Positions 1-64,000 of a stretch of DNA of 64,000 nucleotides are shown piece by piece. The notes beneath the pieces are model-generated. The model did no database searches. It was given only the letters and a program-made list of their open reading frames with translations, and had not been told where the DNA came from. Position numbers and translations under genes: made by a program. Each line of letters begins with the position of its first letter. Position 1 is the first letter of the stretch. Origin of the DNA: Ovis canadensis (taxonomy: Eukaryota; Chordata; Mammalia; Artiodactyla; Bovidae); assembly GCF_042477335.2 (NCBI RefSeq), contig NC_091247.1, positions 38,987,501-39,051,500 on the forward strand. Direction: 5' to 3'.

Positions 1-169
1 GTATTGGGAAGTGTGTTCATTGTTCATTCTAGTTGGAGTCAGTACCTCAAGTTTGTCCTCAAACCTGAGGAGTGGACATCTTTTGATTGTGTGTCTTTGG
101 TGTCCCCTCATTCTTTCCATCCTTTCCTTTTAACACCTTCTACATCTTCCTGACTCCATGTGGCTCTGT

Positions 170-480
170 CCAATCACCATGTCCTGCCTTCTTTGCAATG
201 GAAGTGAGGTGTGTGACTCACACTAGACCCATCAGAAGCCTTGCCTAGAATATAAAAAATGAGGATGGAGAAGTAACCTCTGTCCCCTTGGACTGCAAAC
301 TGGAAATATGTGATTTCAGAGCTGTGGGGGGTCTTTTCCTTCATGATGTCACAGAGAGAGACAGAGTTCTGACATAGTTTGTGTCCCTGGATATAGATGT
401 ACTTGAAACTCTATCTCTGTCCTTCCAATTACATTAGCCAATAAATCCCCTTCTTCAGCTAGTTTGAGTTTTCTCTAGAA
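170..480 (+). repeat. possible old LTR-type remnant
   Basis: The stretch ends in an AATAAA-containing segment (ccaataaatccccttcttc) followed by agctagtttgagtt. This resembles the 3' part of several mammalian MaLR/MER LTRs. Family and borders are from memory only. No gene is seen in bases 1-536. Confidence 0.3.
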
Positions 481-536
481 ATTTAAAATAAATACATATA
501 TTCACACTGAGGAAATCAGTAAGGTCAACCTTGGAT

Positions 537-1008
537 GTATTAGGGTTCTCTAGAAAAACAAAACTATTAGGACAGACAGGGAGAGAAAGAGTGAGAGAGG
601 AGAGACGGAGGGGAAAAGAGAGAAACAGAACTAATAGGCGCGATAGGAGGAGAGAAAGTGAGAGAGGGAAGAAGGGAGAGAGAGTGAAATTCATTTGAAG
701 GAATTGGCTCATGCAGTCATGGAGGCTAGCGAGTCCAAAGCATGCAGGATGTGTTCCAGGCTGGAGACAGGGAAGAGCTGATGTTGCAATCCAACTCCAG
801 TTCCACTGGGGAATTCTTTCTAGCTCTTGGAGGCGGGAGTGTCAGTTCTGTTCAAACTTTTAGCTAACTGGATGAGGCCCATCTATGTAATGGAAGGCAA
901 TGTGCTTTACTCAAAGTCCACTGAATAAACATCCAGAATATAATATTTTACCAAATATCAGGGCACTCTAGTGCAACCAAATTGACATATAAAATCAACC
1001 ATCACGGT
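537..1008 (+). repeat. ancient mammalian interspersed repeat with purine-rich core
   Basis: The block opens with ttagggttctctagaaaaac and closes with attgacatataaaatcaacc, phrases I recognise from a common old mammalian repeat whose family I cannot name with certainty. Bases 569-690 are almost pure purine (GAGA-type). The long open frame on the minus strand here is caused by that skew and is not a gene. Confidence 0.45.
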
Positions 1009-1135
1009 GGATGAAGTTTGCCTTCATCTCCAACTTCTTTCTGATTCCTCTTCCATATCTCAGCCTCCTCTCTCTGGCATTACCATACCTAATTCCACAT
1101 GCCCTTATATTGTCCCTTTCTTGCCCAGCGTGGTA

Positions 1136-1252
1136 ATTTGTCTGGGTGTTCTTGCCCAGAGAATCCCAGGGACGGGGGAGCCTGGTGGGCTGCCGTCTAT
1201 GGGGTCGCATAGAGTCAGACATGACTGAAGCGACTTAGCAGCGGCAGCAGCC
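1136..1252 (+). repeat. Bov-tA/Bov-A2 SINE, 5'-truncated
   Basis: Contains gagaatcccagggacggggg and the typical tail gactgaagcgacttagcagc, ending in a short (AGC)n-like run. Bases 1253-1556 hold nothing I recognise. Confidence 0.85.
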
Positions 1253-1556
1253 TTCCTTCTAATTTTAGAATTATCTTCACTTTATCTCCATCATAACTTT
1301 TATTTCCTCAGGGGCTTTTTTCACACTTGGAATCCAAATGAAAATAATCCCATATTTTCACTCTAAAGTGTAATGGATAATAATGACAATGTAGATCTCC
1401 TTGGGGAGGAAGTAGTGAGTAGTGTTCCACATTAAATATATATGTACAGGTAGAGTTCAGGAAATGTGATAGGGAAGAAGTGAAGGTAATTTTGCACAGG
1501 GAACTTGCTGATTCCCTTTTAATCTTATTTGTGAGTAATTGTCTAGTTCTCTATCA

Positions 1557-2533
1557 GTTCAGTCAGTTCAGTCGCTCAGTCGTGTCCGACTTTGCGACCC
1601 CATGAATTGCAGCACGCCAGGCCTCCCTGTCCATCACCAACTCCCGGAGTTCACCCAAACCCATGTCCATCGAGTCGGTGATGCCATCTAGCCATCTCAT
1701 CCTCTGTCATCCCCTCTTCCTCCTGCCCTCAATCCCTCCCAGCATCAGGGTCTTTTCCAGTGAGTCAACTCTTCGCATGAAGGTAGGTTTAGCATCATTC
1801 CTTCCAAAGAAATCCTAGGGCTGATCTCTTTCGGAATGGACTGGTTGGATCTCCTTGCAGTCCAAGGGACTTTCAAGAGTCTTCTCCAACACCACACTTC
1901 AAAAGCATCAATTCTTTGGTGCTCAGCCTTCTTCACAGTCCAACTCTCACATCCATACATGTGGATGTATGGAAAAAACATAGCCTTGACTAGGCGGACC
2001 TTGGTTGGCAAAGTAATGTCTCTGCTTTTGAATATGCTATCTAGGTTGGTCATAACTTTTCTTCCAAGGAGTAAGCGTCTTTTAATTTCATGACTGCAGT
2101 CACCATCTGCAGTGATTTTGGAGCCCCCCAAAATAAAGTCAGACACTGTTTCCACTGTTTCCCCATCTATTTCCCATGAAGTGATGGGACCAGATGCCAT
2201 GATCTTCGTTTTCTGAATGTTGAGCTTTAAGCCAACTTTTTCACTCTCCTCTTTTACTTTCATCAAGAGGCTTTTTAGTTCCTCTTCACTTTCTGCCATA
2301 AGGGTGGTGTCATCTGCATATCTGAGGTTATTGATATTTGTCCCGGCAATCTTGATTCCAGCTTGTGCTTCCAGCCCAGTGTTTCTCATAATGTACTCTG
2401 CATAGAAGTGAAATAAGCAGGGTGACAATATACAGCCTTGACGTACTCCTTTTCCTATTTGGAACCAGTCTGTTGTTCCATGTCCAGTTCTAACTGTTGC
2501 TTCCTGACCTGCATATAGGTTTCTCAAGAGGTG
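1557..2533 (-). mobile_element. Bov-B (RTE-clade) LINE, 5'-truncated
   Basis: On the minus strand this reads the C-terminal half of the Bov-B ORF2 reverse transcriptase: the GVRQGC motif, an intact RYADD catalytic motif, then KLNIQKTKIMASG and the CESWTVKK region near the C-terminus. The 3' tail (gttcagtcgctcagtcgtgt on the + strand) lies at 1560-1595. A continuous frame of about 260 codons remains open, but the N-terminal endonuclease is missing, so the copy is dead. Bases 2534-3110 hold no recognised feature. Confidence 0.92.
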
Positions 2534-3117
2534 TTAAGTCCTAACTATTTAATATTTGGTTACCTTCTTAATGCTTCTTTTTCAAAAAGAGAAAATGCAA
2601 AGATGAAAAAGTTTAGGATTTTTCTTTAGGGAACTGCCAATAGATTAAATATAGCTAGACCATAAGATGCTTGAATAGAATGGTGGGAGGTGATGCTAAT
2701 AAAACTGACGGGCGAGATCTGAATAACAAATGGTGTATGCATAGGAGTCTGGACTTAACCCTGCAGGTGAAGGATACCCACTGAATTGGAAGCAGAGAGA
2801 AACAGGATCCGATCTATATTTTTGAAAGATCACTCTGGTATGAAGGTGTATAGGATGAACTGGGGTAGTGGTGGAACCAAAGGGGTTCACTAGAGGGTCT
2901 TTCTGAGGCCACGACTGGTGCCTTCTGTTCTTCTGTTTGTTGCTTTCTTCTCAGAGGCCTTTGTGGCTCAGCCTACTTCTTTTTCCTTTGATACTTGCTA
3001 CCATCTTCTCTGTTCACTGAAGTATACTTCTCCACATAACTCCAGAAAAAGTGGGCTATCCATGTCCTTGCTTCCTGTATTCTTTTAATGCACAGACCTT
3101 TTAAAATATTGAGAGAG

Positions 3118-3386
3118 GGGCTTCTCTGGTGTTCCAGTGGTTAACAATCTGCATGCCAATGCAGGGGACACGTGTTCCATCCCTGTTCCAGGAAGATCCC
3201 ACATGCCAAGGAGCAATAAGCCCATGGGCCACAGTTACCGAGCCTGTGCTCTGCGACAGTAGAAGCCACCGCAATAAGCCCATGCACCACAGTGAAGAGT
3301 AGCCCCTGCTTGCTGCAACTAAAGAAAGCTTGTGTGCAACGACAAAGATCCAGTGCAGCCAACAATACAAGTTAATTAATTAAAAA
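3118..3386 (+). repeat. CHR-type tRNA-derived SINE
   Basis: Begins ggggcttctctggtgttcca and contains ttccatccctgttccagg, a decayed tRNA B-box-like region. It matches the cetartiodactyl tRNA-Glu SINE family and ends in an A/T-rich tail. Confidence 0.75.
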
Positions 3387-3387
3387 T

Positions 3388-3640
3388 ATTGGGACATAAT
3401 TGACTTATATTAGTTTCAGGTGTATAAAGTTATTGATTTGTACTTATTACAAATGATCAGCACAATAAGCCTAGGTAACATCCATCACCATACAGTTATA
3501 ATTTTTGTCCCTGGGGATGAGAACTTTTAATATCTTAGCAACTTTCAAATATACAATATGGTCTCATTAATTACAGTCACCATTCTGTACACTGCATCCC
3601 CAGGACTTATTTATCTTATAACTAGAATTTTGTACCCAGG
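3388..3640 (-). mobile_element. L1 3'-end remnant
   Basis: The reverse complement carries the old-L1 3' UTR phrases 'acctgaaactaatataagtc' and 'gatggatgttacctaggctt'. No coding part remains. Bases 3641-4707 contain no recognised gene or repeat; a run of T occurs at 3909-3920. Confidence 0.75.
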
Positions 3641-4732
3641 TCTTTTTAATTTTAGTAATTTATTGCTACTTATTGTTATAATCCAGATGAGGGATAATAA
3701 AAATCACAAACATGGGGGCAATTTAAAAATCTTATAAAGCCATTTCAATTATGGTTCTTTGTTTCATTAGCAAAGACAATGAAATCTCTGATGGCCTTCA
3801 ACCCATCAGTTAGCATGGCAAGGAGAAGGCGGAGAACCATCATATTCAACAGGATCAGGGAAATGGATTTACATAGAAAATGAATTATACGTTGTTACCA
3901 TCATTACTTTTTTTTTTTTTCAATTCAGTTAGTTCAGAACTTTCATTTAGGAAAGAAAATCTTTTCCATTTCCTCAGATGTTTGAATGAGACCCAGATGT
4001 CCTGTTTCTTTCATAGATCATTTATTTTCTTCTCCTCCAGCCCTTATCCCCAAAGGTCCAGCTGTGGTAAAGCTCTGTAGAGTTGGGGGTCAGACAAAGT
4101 TCTTCTGTATCAGTGTCTTTTGACTGATGGTTACAAAGGCTCTTTGTTGCAGTGGGTGGGTGAGCTTGTTCAAGGTTGGGCTGGGAAAATATTGACCTTC
4201 AAAATTTCTTCCTGGCAACTGGTGCATAAGCATCTTCCAAAATAGCTGTAGAACGGACAAGACAAATTGATAATAATGATAGATGAGCAAGCAAACAAGG
4301 AAAGCCAGGGTCTGATAGATAATTAGTTTGAGCATGAGAACTTTGGTGACACTGGGTAACATTTTCTTTGTGGCATCAACGAGTTTTCTGGTGATGCACA
4401 AAAGTAATGTTCAAACTTTGGAATCATACCTTCAATCATCACTCCTTGGCAATATCACCAAGATTCTGCCAGAACCTCTTAGATGATGGTTCTGAGTCTA
4501 ATATGTACATTCATAGAGACTTTTTTGCCTCTTGAGTTAAAAAATGTGTAGTCTATTAACAAACAGCAAACAGCTCACTATGTTTTAACTTTGCTATGGG
4601 TATTTAAGGAACCTATTTCAGGGCCTGAAATATTAAACAGCTTTCAGGTGAGAAGTACTTTAATTAGTTAAATGTGACATTTTCCTGTCTTCCTTTGAGA
4701 ACAGTGATAAAAGGGCATCTTTTTCCTTTTTT

Positions 4733-5378
4733 GAAAACAAACAACTTTTTATTGAAGTATAGTTGATTTACAGTGTTGGGTTAGTTTCACGTATATAGCA
4801 AAGTTATTCAGTTATATATATATTCAGTTACATATTCTTTTTCACATTCTTTTCTATTATAGGTTATTACAAAATGTTGAATGTATTAATAGTTTCCTGT
4901 GCCATACAATATGTCCTTGTTGGTTATCTATTTTATATATAGTAGTGTGTATATGTTAACCCCCAAATTCTAATTTATCCCTCCCCCCTTTCCTTTTTGG
5001 TAACCATAAGTTTGTTTTCTATGTCTGTGAGTCTATTTCAGTTTTTTAAATAAGTTCATTTGTATAATTTTTTAGATTCCACATATAACTGATATCCTGT
5101 GATATTTGTCTGATTTACTTCACTTAGTTTGATAATCTCTAGGACCATCTATGTTGCTGCAAATGGCAGTATTTCATTCTTTTTATGGCTGAATAAAATT
5201 CCATCATATATATATATATATATAATATGTAATGGAATATAATGTACCCTCTTTATCCATGCATCTGTCAATAGACATTTAGATTGCTTCCATACTTTTA
5301 CTACTGTAAATAGTGCTGAACACTGGAGTGCACTGTATCTTTTTGAATTAGTGTTTTCATCTTTTACAGATACATGCT
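4733..5378 (-). mobile_element. 5'-truncated L1 insertion with target-site duplications
   Basis: Minus-strand L1 3' end. It includes the gctgaataaaattccatc segment (+ strand) of the terminal ORF2/3' UTR region and tgatttacagtgttgggtta. It is flanked by near-identical direct repeats, aaaagggcatctttttcc at 4709 and aaaaggacatcttttttcc at 5379, which I read as the target-site duplication. An (AT)n run sits at 5203-5222. Bases 5400-6470 show no recognised feature. Confidence 0.8.
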
Positions 5379-6529
5379 AAAAGGACATCTTTTTTCCTCT
5401 AAGAAAAACTGGAAAGCCCTTTGCACTTGATTAGATAACCAGCCATAGAAAGTCAATTCTGCTAAGAACATAGGACTTTTCCCACTCATTCAGAAAGATT
5501 TTTGGTCTCTTATTTTGTGCTAGGGTATACTAGGTGCTGAGCATGCAAAGACTTGTTCTACTCTCAAGAAACTTAGCTTTGCAGGGAAATATACAAAAAA
5601 ATCATAAAATATAGATGCATATTGCTTTAAAGGCGGCAGCTCAAAGAATGAGAGGTTAATAAATAGGCTTAAGTCTCTCTGGGGAAGACAAAAAGGGTTT
5701 TCCCCAAGAAGCAGTACTTAGGCAGAGATGGGCTGGGGATTCCCTGAAGGTTAACTAATACATGCAAAAGATTGAGGATGTTGAGAAACTGCCCAGTTGA
5801 GACACTACCTGTTCCGAATGTAAAGGACTGAAAGGTAGAGTAGTAAGACATCAGTCGTGTGAGAGACGTGGGGTCAGAAGATCATGCGGTATTCTGTATA
5901 TAACACAAATTTTACTTGATTCTAGTCTTGGGCCATTAATTGAGTTATGATAGTGCTCTACATTTGATTAAAAATAGCATTTAAATCTTAAAGCAAATGC
6001 TCAGGTAGTAAATTTTCAGAAACATCATCTCTGTCTGATTAAGTCTCTCTTGGCAGGAATGGTGCATTAATTCATAAAATTAATCATTCATGAGCCCAAG
6101 CTAAGGCTGTCAAATCTAGGCAGTTCCTACACTCCTCCTCTCCTGTTGGCCATCCGAAGTCTGGGCCAGCAGAGTTTCTTAAGCCCGAGCGCATAGTATT
6201 GGATAGTGGAACCTCACAGTCAGCCCCTCCGCCTCTGCAAAAAACGGGGGTTATGTGGTGGGGATGGGGAGCAGAGGTTTTAGAGGCCACGCATATGACT
6301 TAGAGCTTAAGCTGGGACCTGAATCTCCTGTCACCAGAAAGACTGACCGAACCTAAAGACTGCTTTTCTCCCCTCCCCTCACTCAATCCTTTGCAATTTC
6401 TCATCAGTCTTCTGTCCTTTTCCCTCCCTGACTTGTTGGTCCCCCAGGATAAGGCCTCCTGTTCTGTTCCTCCTCCTCCTCCGCTCGATGGGGTGCTGGG
6501 GCTTGGGGCCTTGGGCTACACGAGGCGGA

Positions 6530-6535
6530 TGACGC
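6530..6535 (+). promoter_or_regulatory. CRE/ATF half-site-like TGACGC
   Basis: ggatgacgcacgc at the upstream edge of the CpG island has a CREB/ATF-type core. It is a short motif match and function is not shown. Confidence 0.25.
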
Positions 6536-6695
6536 ACGCTATTTGCTTTGCTAACAAGTCCATCCTCTTTACTGATCCTTTCGTCGTTCCTTGCCAGCCG
6601 CCGTGTTCCCTGTTCCCCGCAGGGTAGTGCCTCGCGCTGCTCTCCCCCGGGGCGGGCGTCTCCAGGAACCTCAAGCGGATACGGCCACGAACCGG

Positions 6696-6704
6696 TGCCA
6701 CGTC
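6696..6704 (+). promoter_or_regulatory. GFPT1: XBP1s/UPRE-like site TGCCACGTC
   Basis: The minus strand reads GACGTGGCA, one base short of the XBP1s/UPRE core TGACGTGGCA. It lies about 345 bp upstream of the ATG. GFPT1 is an established direct XBP1s target linking the unfolded protein response to the hexosamine pathway, which makes the match plausible. Confidence 0.5.
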
Positions 6705-6738
6705 TCCGCCGCCAGCAGGCCAGGGCCTGCGTGGGCTC

Positions 6739-6761
6739 GGGGGCGGGGCGGGGCGGGGCGG
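6739..6761 (+). promoter_or_regulatory. GFPT1: tandem GC boxes (Sp/KLF), G-quadruplex-prone
   Basis: A run of consecutive GGGGCGG units on the + strand. It gives several Sp1/KLF sites and four G-tracts of at least three Gs. Confidence 0.65.
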
Positions 6762-6803
6762 CGCGAGGAGGTGGGACCTGCGCCTGAGCGGCGCGGGCGC
6801 GGC

Positions 6804-6808
6804 CCAAT
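6804..6808 (+). promoter_or_regulatory. GFPT1: CCAAT box (NF-Y type)
   Basis: gcccaatggga, between the GC boxes and the second GC box near 6850-6860, in a typical position for a TATA-less promoter. Confidence 0.55.
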
Positions 6809-6816
6809 GGGACCTG

Positions 6817-6838
6817 CGGGCGGCGGCGGCGGCGGCGC
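6817..6838 (+). repeat. short CGG trinucleotide run
   Basis: About seven near-perfect CGG units next to the promoter core. Such runs can be length-polymorphic. Confidence 0.7.
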
Positions 6839-7048
6839 GGTGTGCGCCGGGGGGCGGGGCCCGGCGGCAGTTGCTGGCCAGCCCGGGAGGCCGAGACCGC
6901 TGTCGTTGCCTCCGCCGTCGCATCCCCTGAGGGAGTCGTGTAGGCGCCCCCTTGGTCCCCAAGCTCGCGGGTTGCCCTGCAGGCTCGTGTAAGCTCCCGG
7001 ACTCGCCAGCCGCTCGCCATTCGCCTTGCCAACCGTGCCTCCTGCAGC

Positions 7049-62823
<55,775 letters not shown>

Positions 62824-62879
62824 TGAGGACACAGGCTGCACATGCAAGGGATCTTGGTTGCATAATTATGAGAATCATC

Positions 62880-63000
62880 CTGAAACCATCCCATCCCTCC
62901 CCCCACCCACCCAGGTCTGTGGAAAAATTGTCTTCCACAAAACTAGTCCATGGTGCCAAAAAGATTGGGAACCACTGCCACAGAGCTTCTATTTCCTTGA
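62880..63000. mobile_element. DNA-transposon-type remnant (family uncertain)
   Basis: ggtctgtggaaaaattgtct and ccatggtgccaaaaagattg, ending gggaaccactgcc, form a phrase set known from an old mammalian DNA transposon that I cannot name with certainty. Confidence 0.45.
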
Positions 63001-63054
63001 CTTATGCATGAGACTTACCACATGGGATTGTGAGTTTAAATAAGCCTATACCAG

Positions 63055-64000
63055 TGTGGAAAATTCTTAAAGAGATGGGAATACCAGACCACCTGACCTG
63101 CCTCTTGAGAAATCTGTATGCAGGTCAGGAAGCAACAGTTAGAACTGGACATGGAACAACAGACTGGTTCCAAATAGGAAAAGGAGTCCGTCAAGGCTGT
63201 ATATTGTCACCCTGCTTATTTAACTTATATGCAGAGTACATCATGAGAAATGCTGGGCTGGATGAAGCACAAGCTGGAATCAAGATTGCCGGGAGAAATA
63301 TCAATAACCTCAGATATGCAGATGACACCACCCTTATGGCAGAAAGTGAAGAAGAACTAAAGAGCCTCTTGATGAAAGTGAAAGAGGAGAGTGAAAAAGT
63401 TGGCCTAAAGCTCAACATTCAGAAAACTAAGATCATGGCATCCGGTCCCATCACTTCATGGCAGATAGATGGGAAAACAGTGACGGACTATTTTTGAGGG
63501 GTTCCAAAATCACTGCAGATGGTGACTGCAGCCATGAAATTAAAAGATGATTGCTCCTTGGAAGAAAAGTTATGACCAACCTAGACAGCATATTAAAAAG
63601 GAGAGGCATTACTTTGCCAACAAGGGTCCATCTAGTCAAGGCTATGGTTTTTGCAGTAGTCATTTATGGATTTGAGAATCGGACTATAAAGAAATCTTCA
63701 GTGCTGAAGCATTGATGCTTTTGAACTGTGGTTTTGGAGAAGTCTCTTGAGAGTCCCTTGGACTGCAAGGAGATCCAACCAGTCCATCTAAAGGAAATTT
63801 GTCCTGAATATTCATTGGAAGGACTGATGTTGAAGCTGAAACTCCAATACTTTGGCCACCTGGTGTGAAGAACTGACTCATTTGAAAAGACCCTGATGCT
63901 GGGAAAGATTGAAGGCGGGAGGAGAGGGGACCGACAGAGGATGAGATGGTTGGATGGTGTCACTGACTCAATGGACATGAGTCTGAGTAAACTCTGGGAG
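63055..64000 (+). mobile_element. Bov-B LINE, sense, runs off the window
   Basis: gtgtggaaaattcttaaaga starts the RT part. A + strand frame of 155 codons (63030-63497) includes GVRQGCILSPC and an intact RYADDTTLMAESEEELKS. Later segments are frameshifted. The typical 3' tail is not reached by base 64000 (the last bases read gagtaaactctgggag). Confidence 0.93.

Noticed and set aside
569..690. 85-codon Leu/Ser-rich frame at the left edge
   Set aside because: Product of a GA-rich purine tract read on the opposite strand.
4090..4401. 103-codon minus-strand frame with hydrophobic segments
   Set aside because: Does not start with ATG (TTG), has no recognisable homologue and no splice or promoter context. 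Probably chance.
1..6470. 3' end of the neighbouring upstream gene (NFU1 lies there in human)
   Set aside because: I saw no NFU1 exon or other conserved coding exon in this stretch; it appears intergenic.

Overview
This is mammalian nuclear DNA from a ruminant, most likely a bovid (cattle, sheep, goat or buffalo). Bov-B LINEs, Bov-tA/Bov-A2 SINEs, CHR-type tRNA-derived SINEs and an (AGC)n tract on a Bov-A SINE tail together point to Bovidae. There is no operon, CRISPR array or other prokaryotic feature.

The window holds one protein gene on the + strand, GFPT1. It encodes glutamine:fructose-6-phosphate amidotransferase 1 (GFAT1), the rate-limiting enzyme of the hexosamine pathway, which makes glucosamine-6-phosphate for UDP-GlcNAc. 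I traced 18 coding exons base by base from the ATG at 7049 to 62805. All have AG/GT boundaries and a continuous reading frame. They encode residues 1-613 of the constitutive form; the last ~68 residues and the 3' UTR lie beyond the right edge. Exon 9 (37228-37281, 54 nt) is the optional muscle-type exon that yields GFAT1-L. It has a weak 5' splice site and a TGCATG (RBFOX-type) element 16 nt downstream.

Layout: 1-6470 is intergenic sequence with old repeats, a Bov-B copy and a short L1 copy with visible target-site duplications. 6470-7300 is a CpG-island promoter with GC boxes, a CCAAT box, a CGG run and an XBP1s/UPRE-like GCCACGTC. Exon 1 codes only for Met-Cys plus one base. Intron 1 is about 10.2 kb. 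Exons 2-4 (17-25 kb), 5-10 (33-40 kb), 11-15 (42-52.5 kb) and 16-18 (60.6-62.8 kb) are separated by repeat-rich introns. The largest insertions are Bov-B copies (29.2-30.8, 50.0-51.9, 60.9-61.9 and 63.05-64 kb), a 3.1-kb L1 with a nested SINE and nested Bov-B (54.5-57.7 kb), and a 1.56-kb antisense retroviral-type LTR (58.3-59.8 kb).

The most interesting signals are the muscle exon with its candidate splicing code, the promoter UPRE-like site, a 13-bp perfect inverted repeat created inside one Bov-B copy (probable template switch), two Bov-B copies whose YADD active-site region is lost by different routes, an LTR with internal duplications and no obvious target-site duplication, and an unidentified GC-rich block in intron 4. 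I did not find a previously undescribed biological system. Repeat family names come from memory of consensus sequences and should be confirmed with RepeatMasker.
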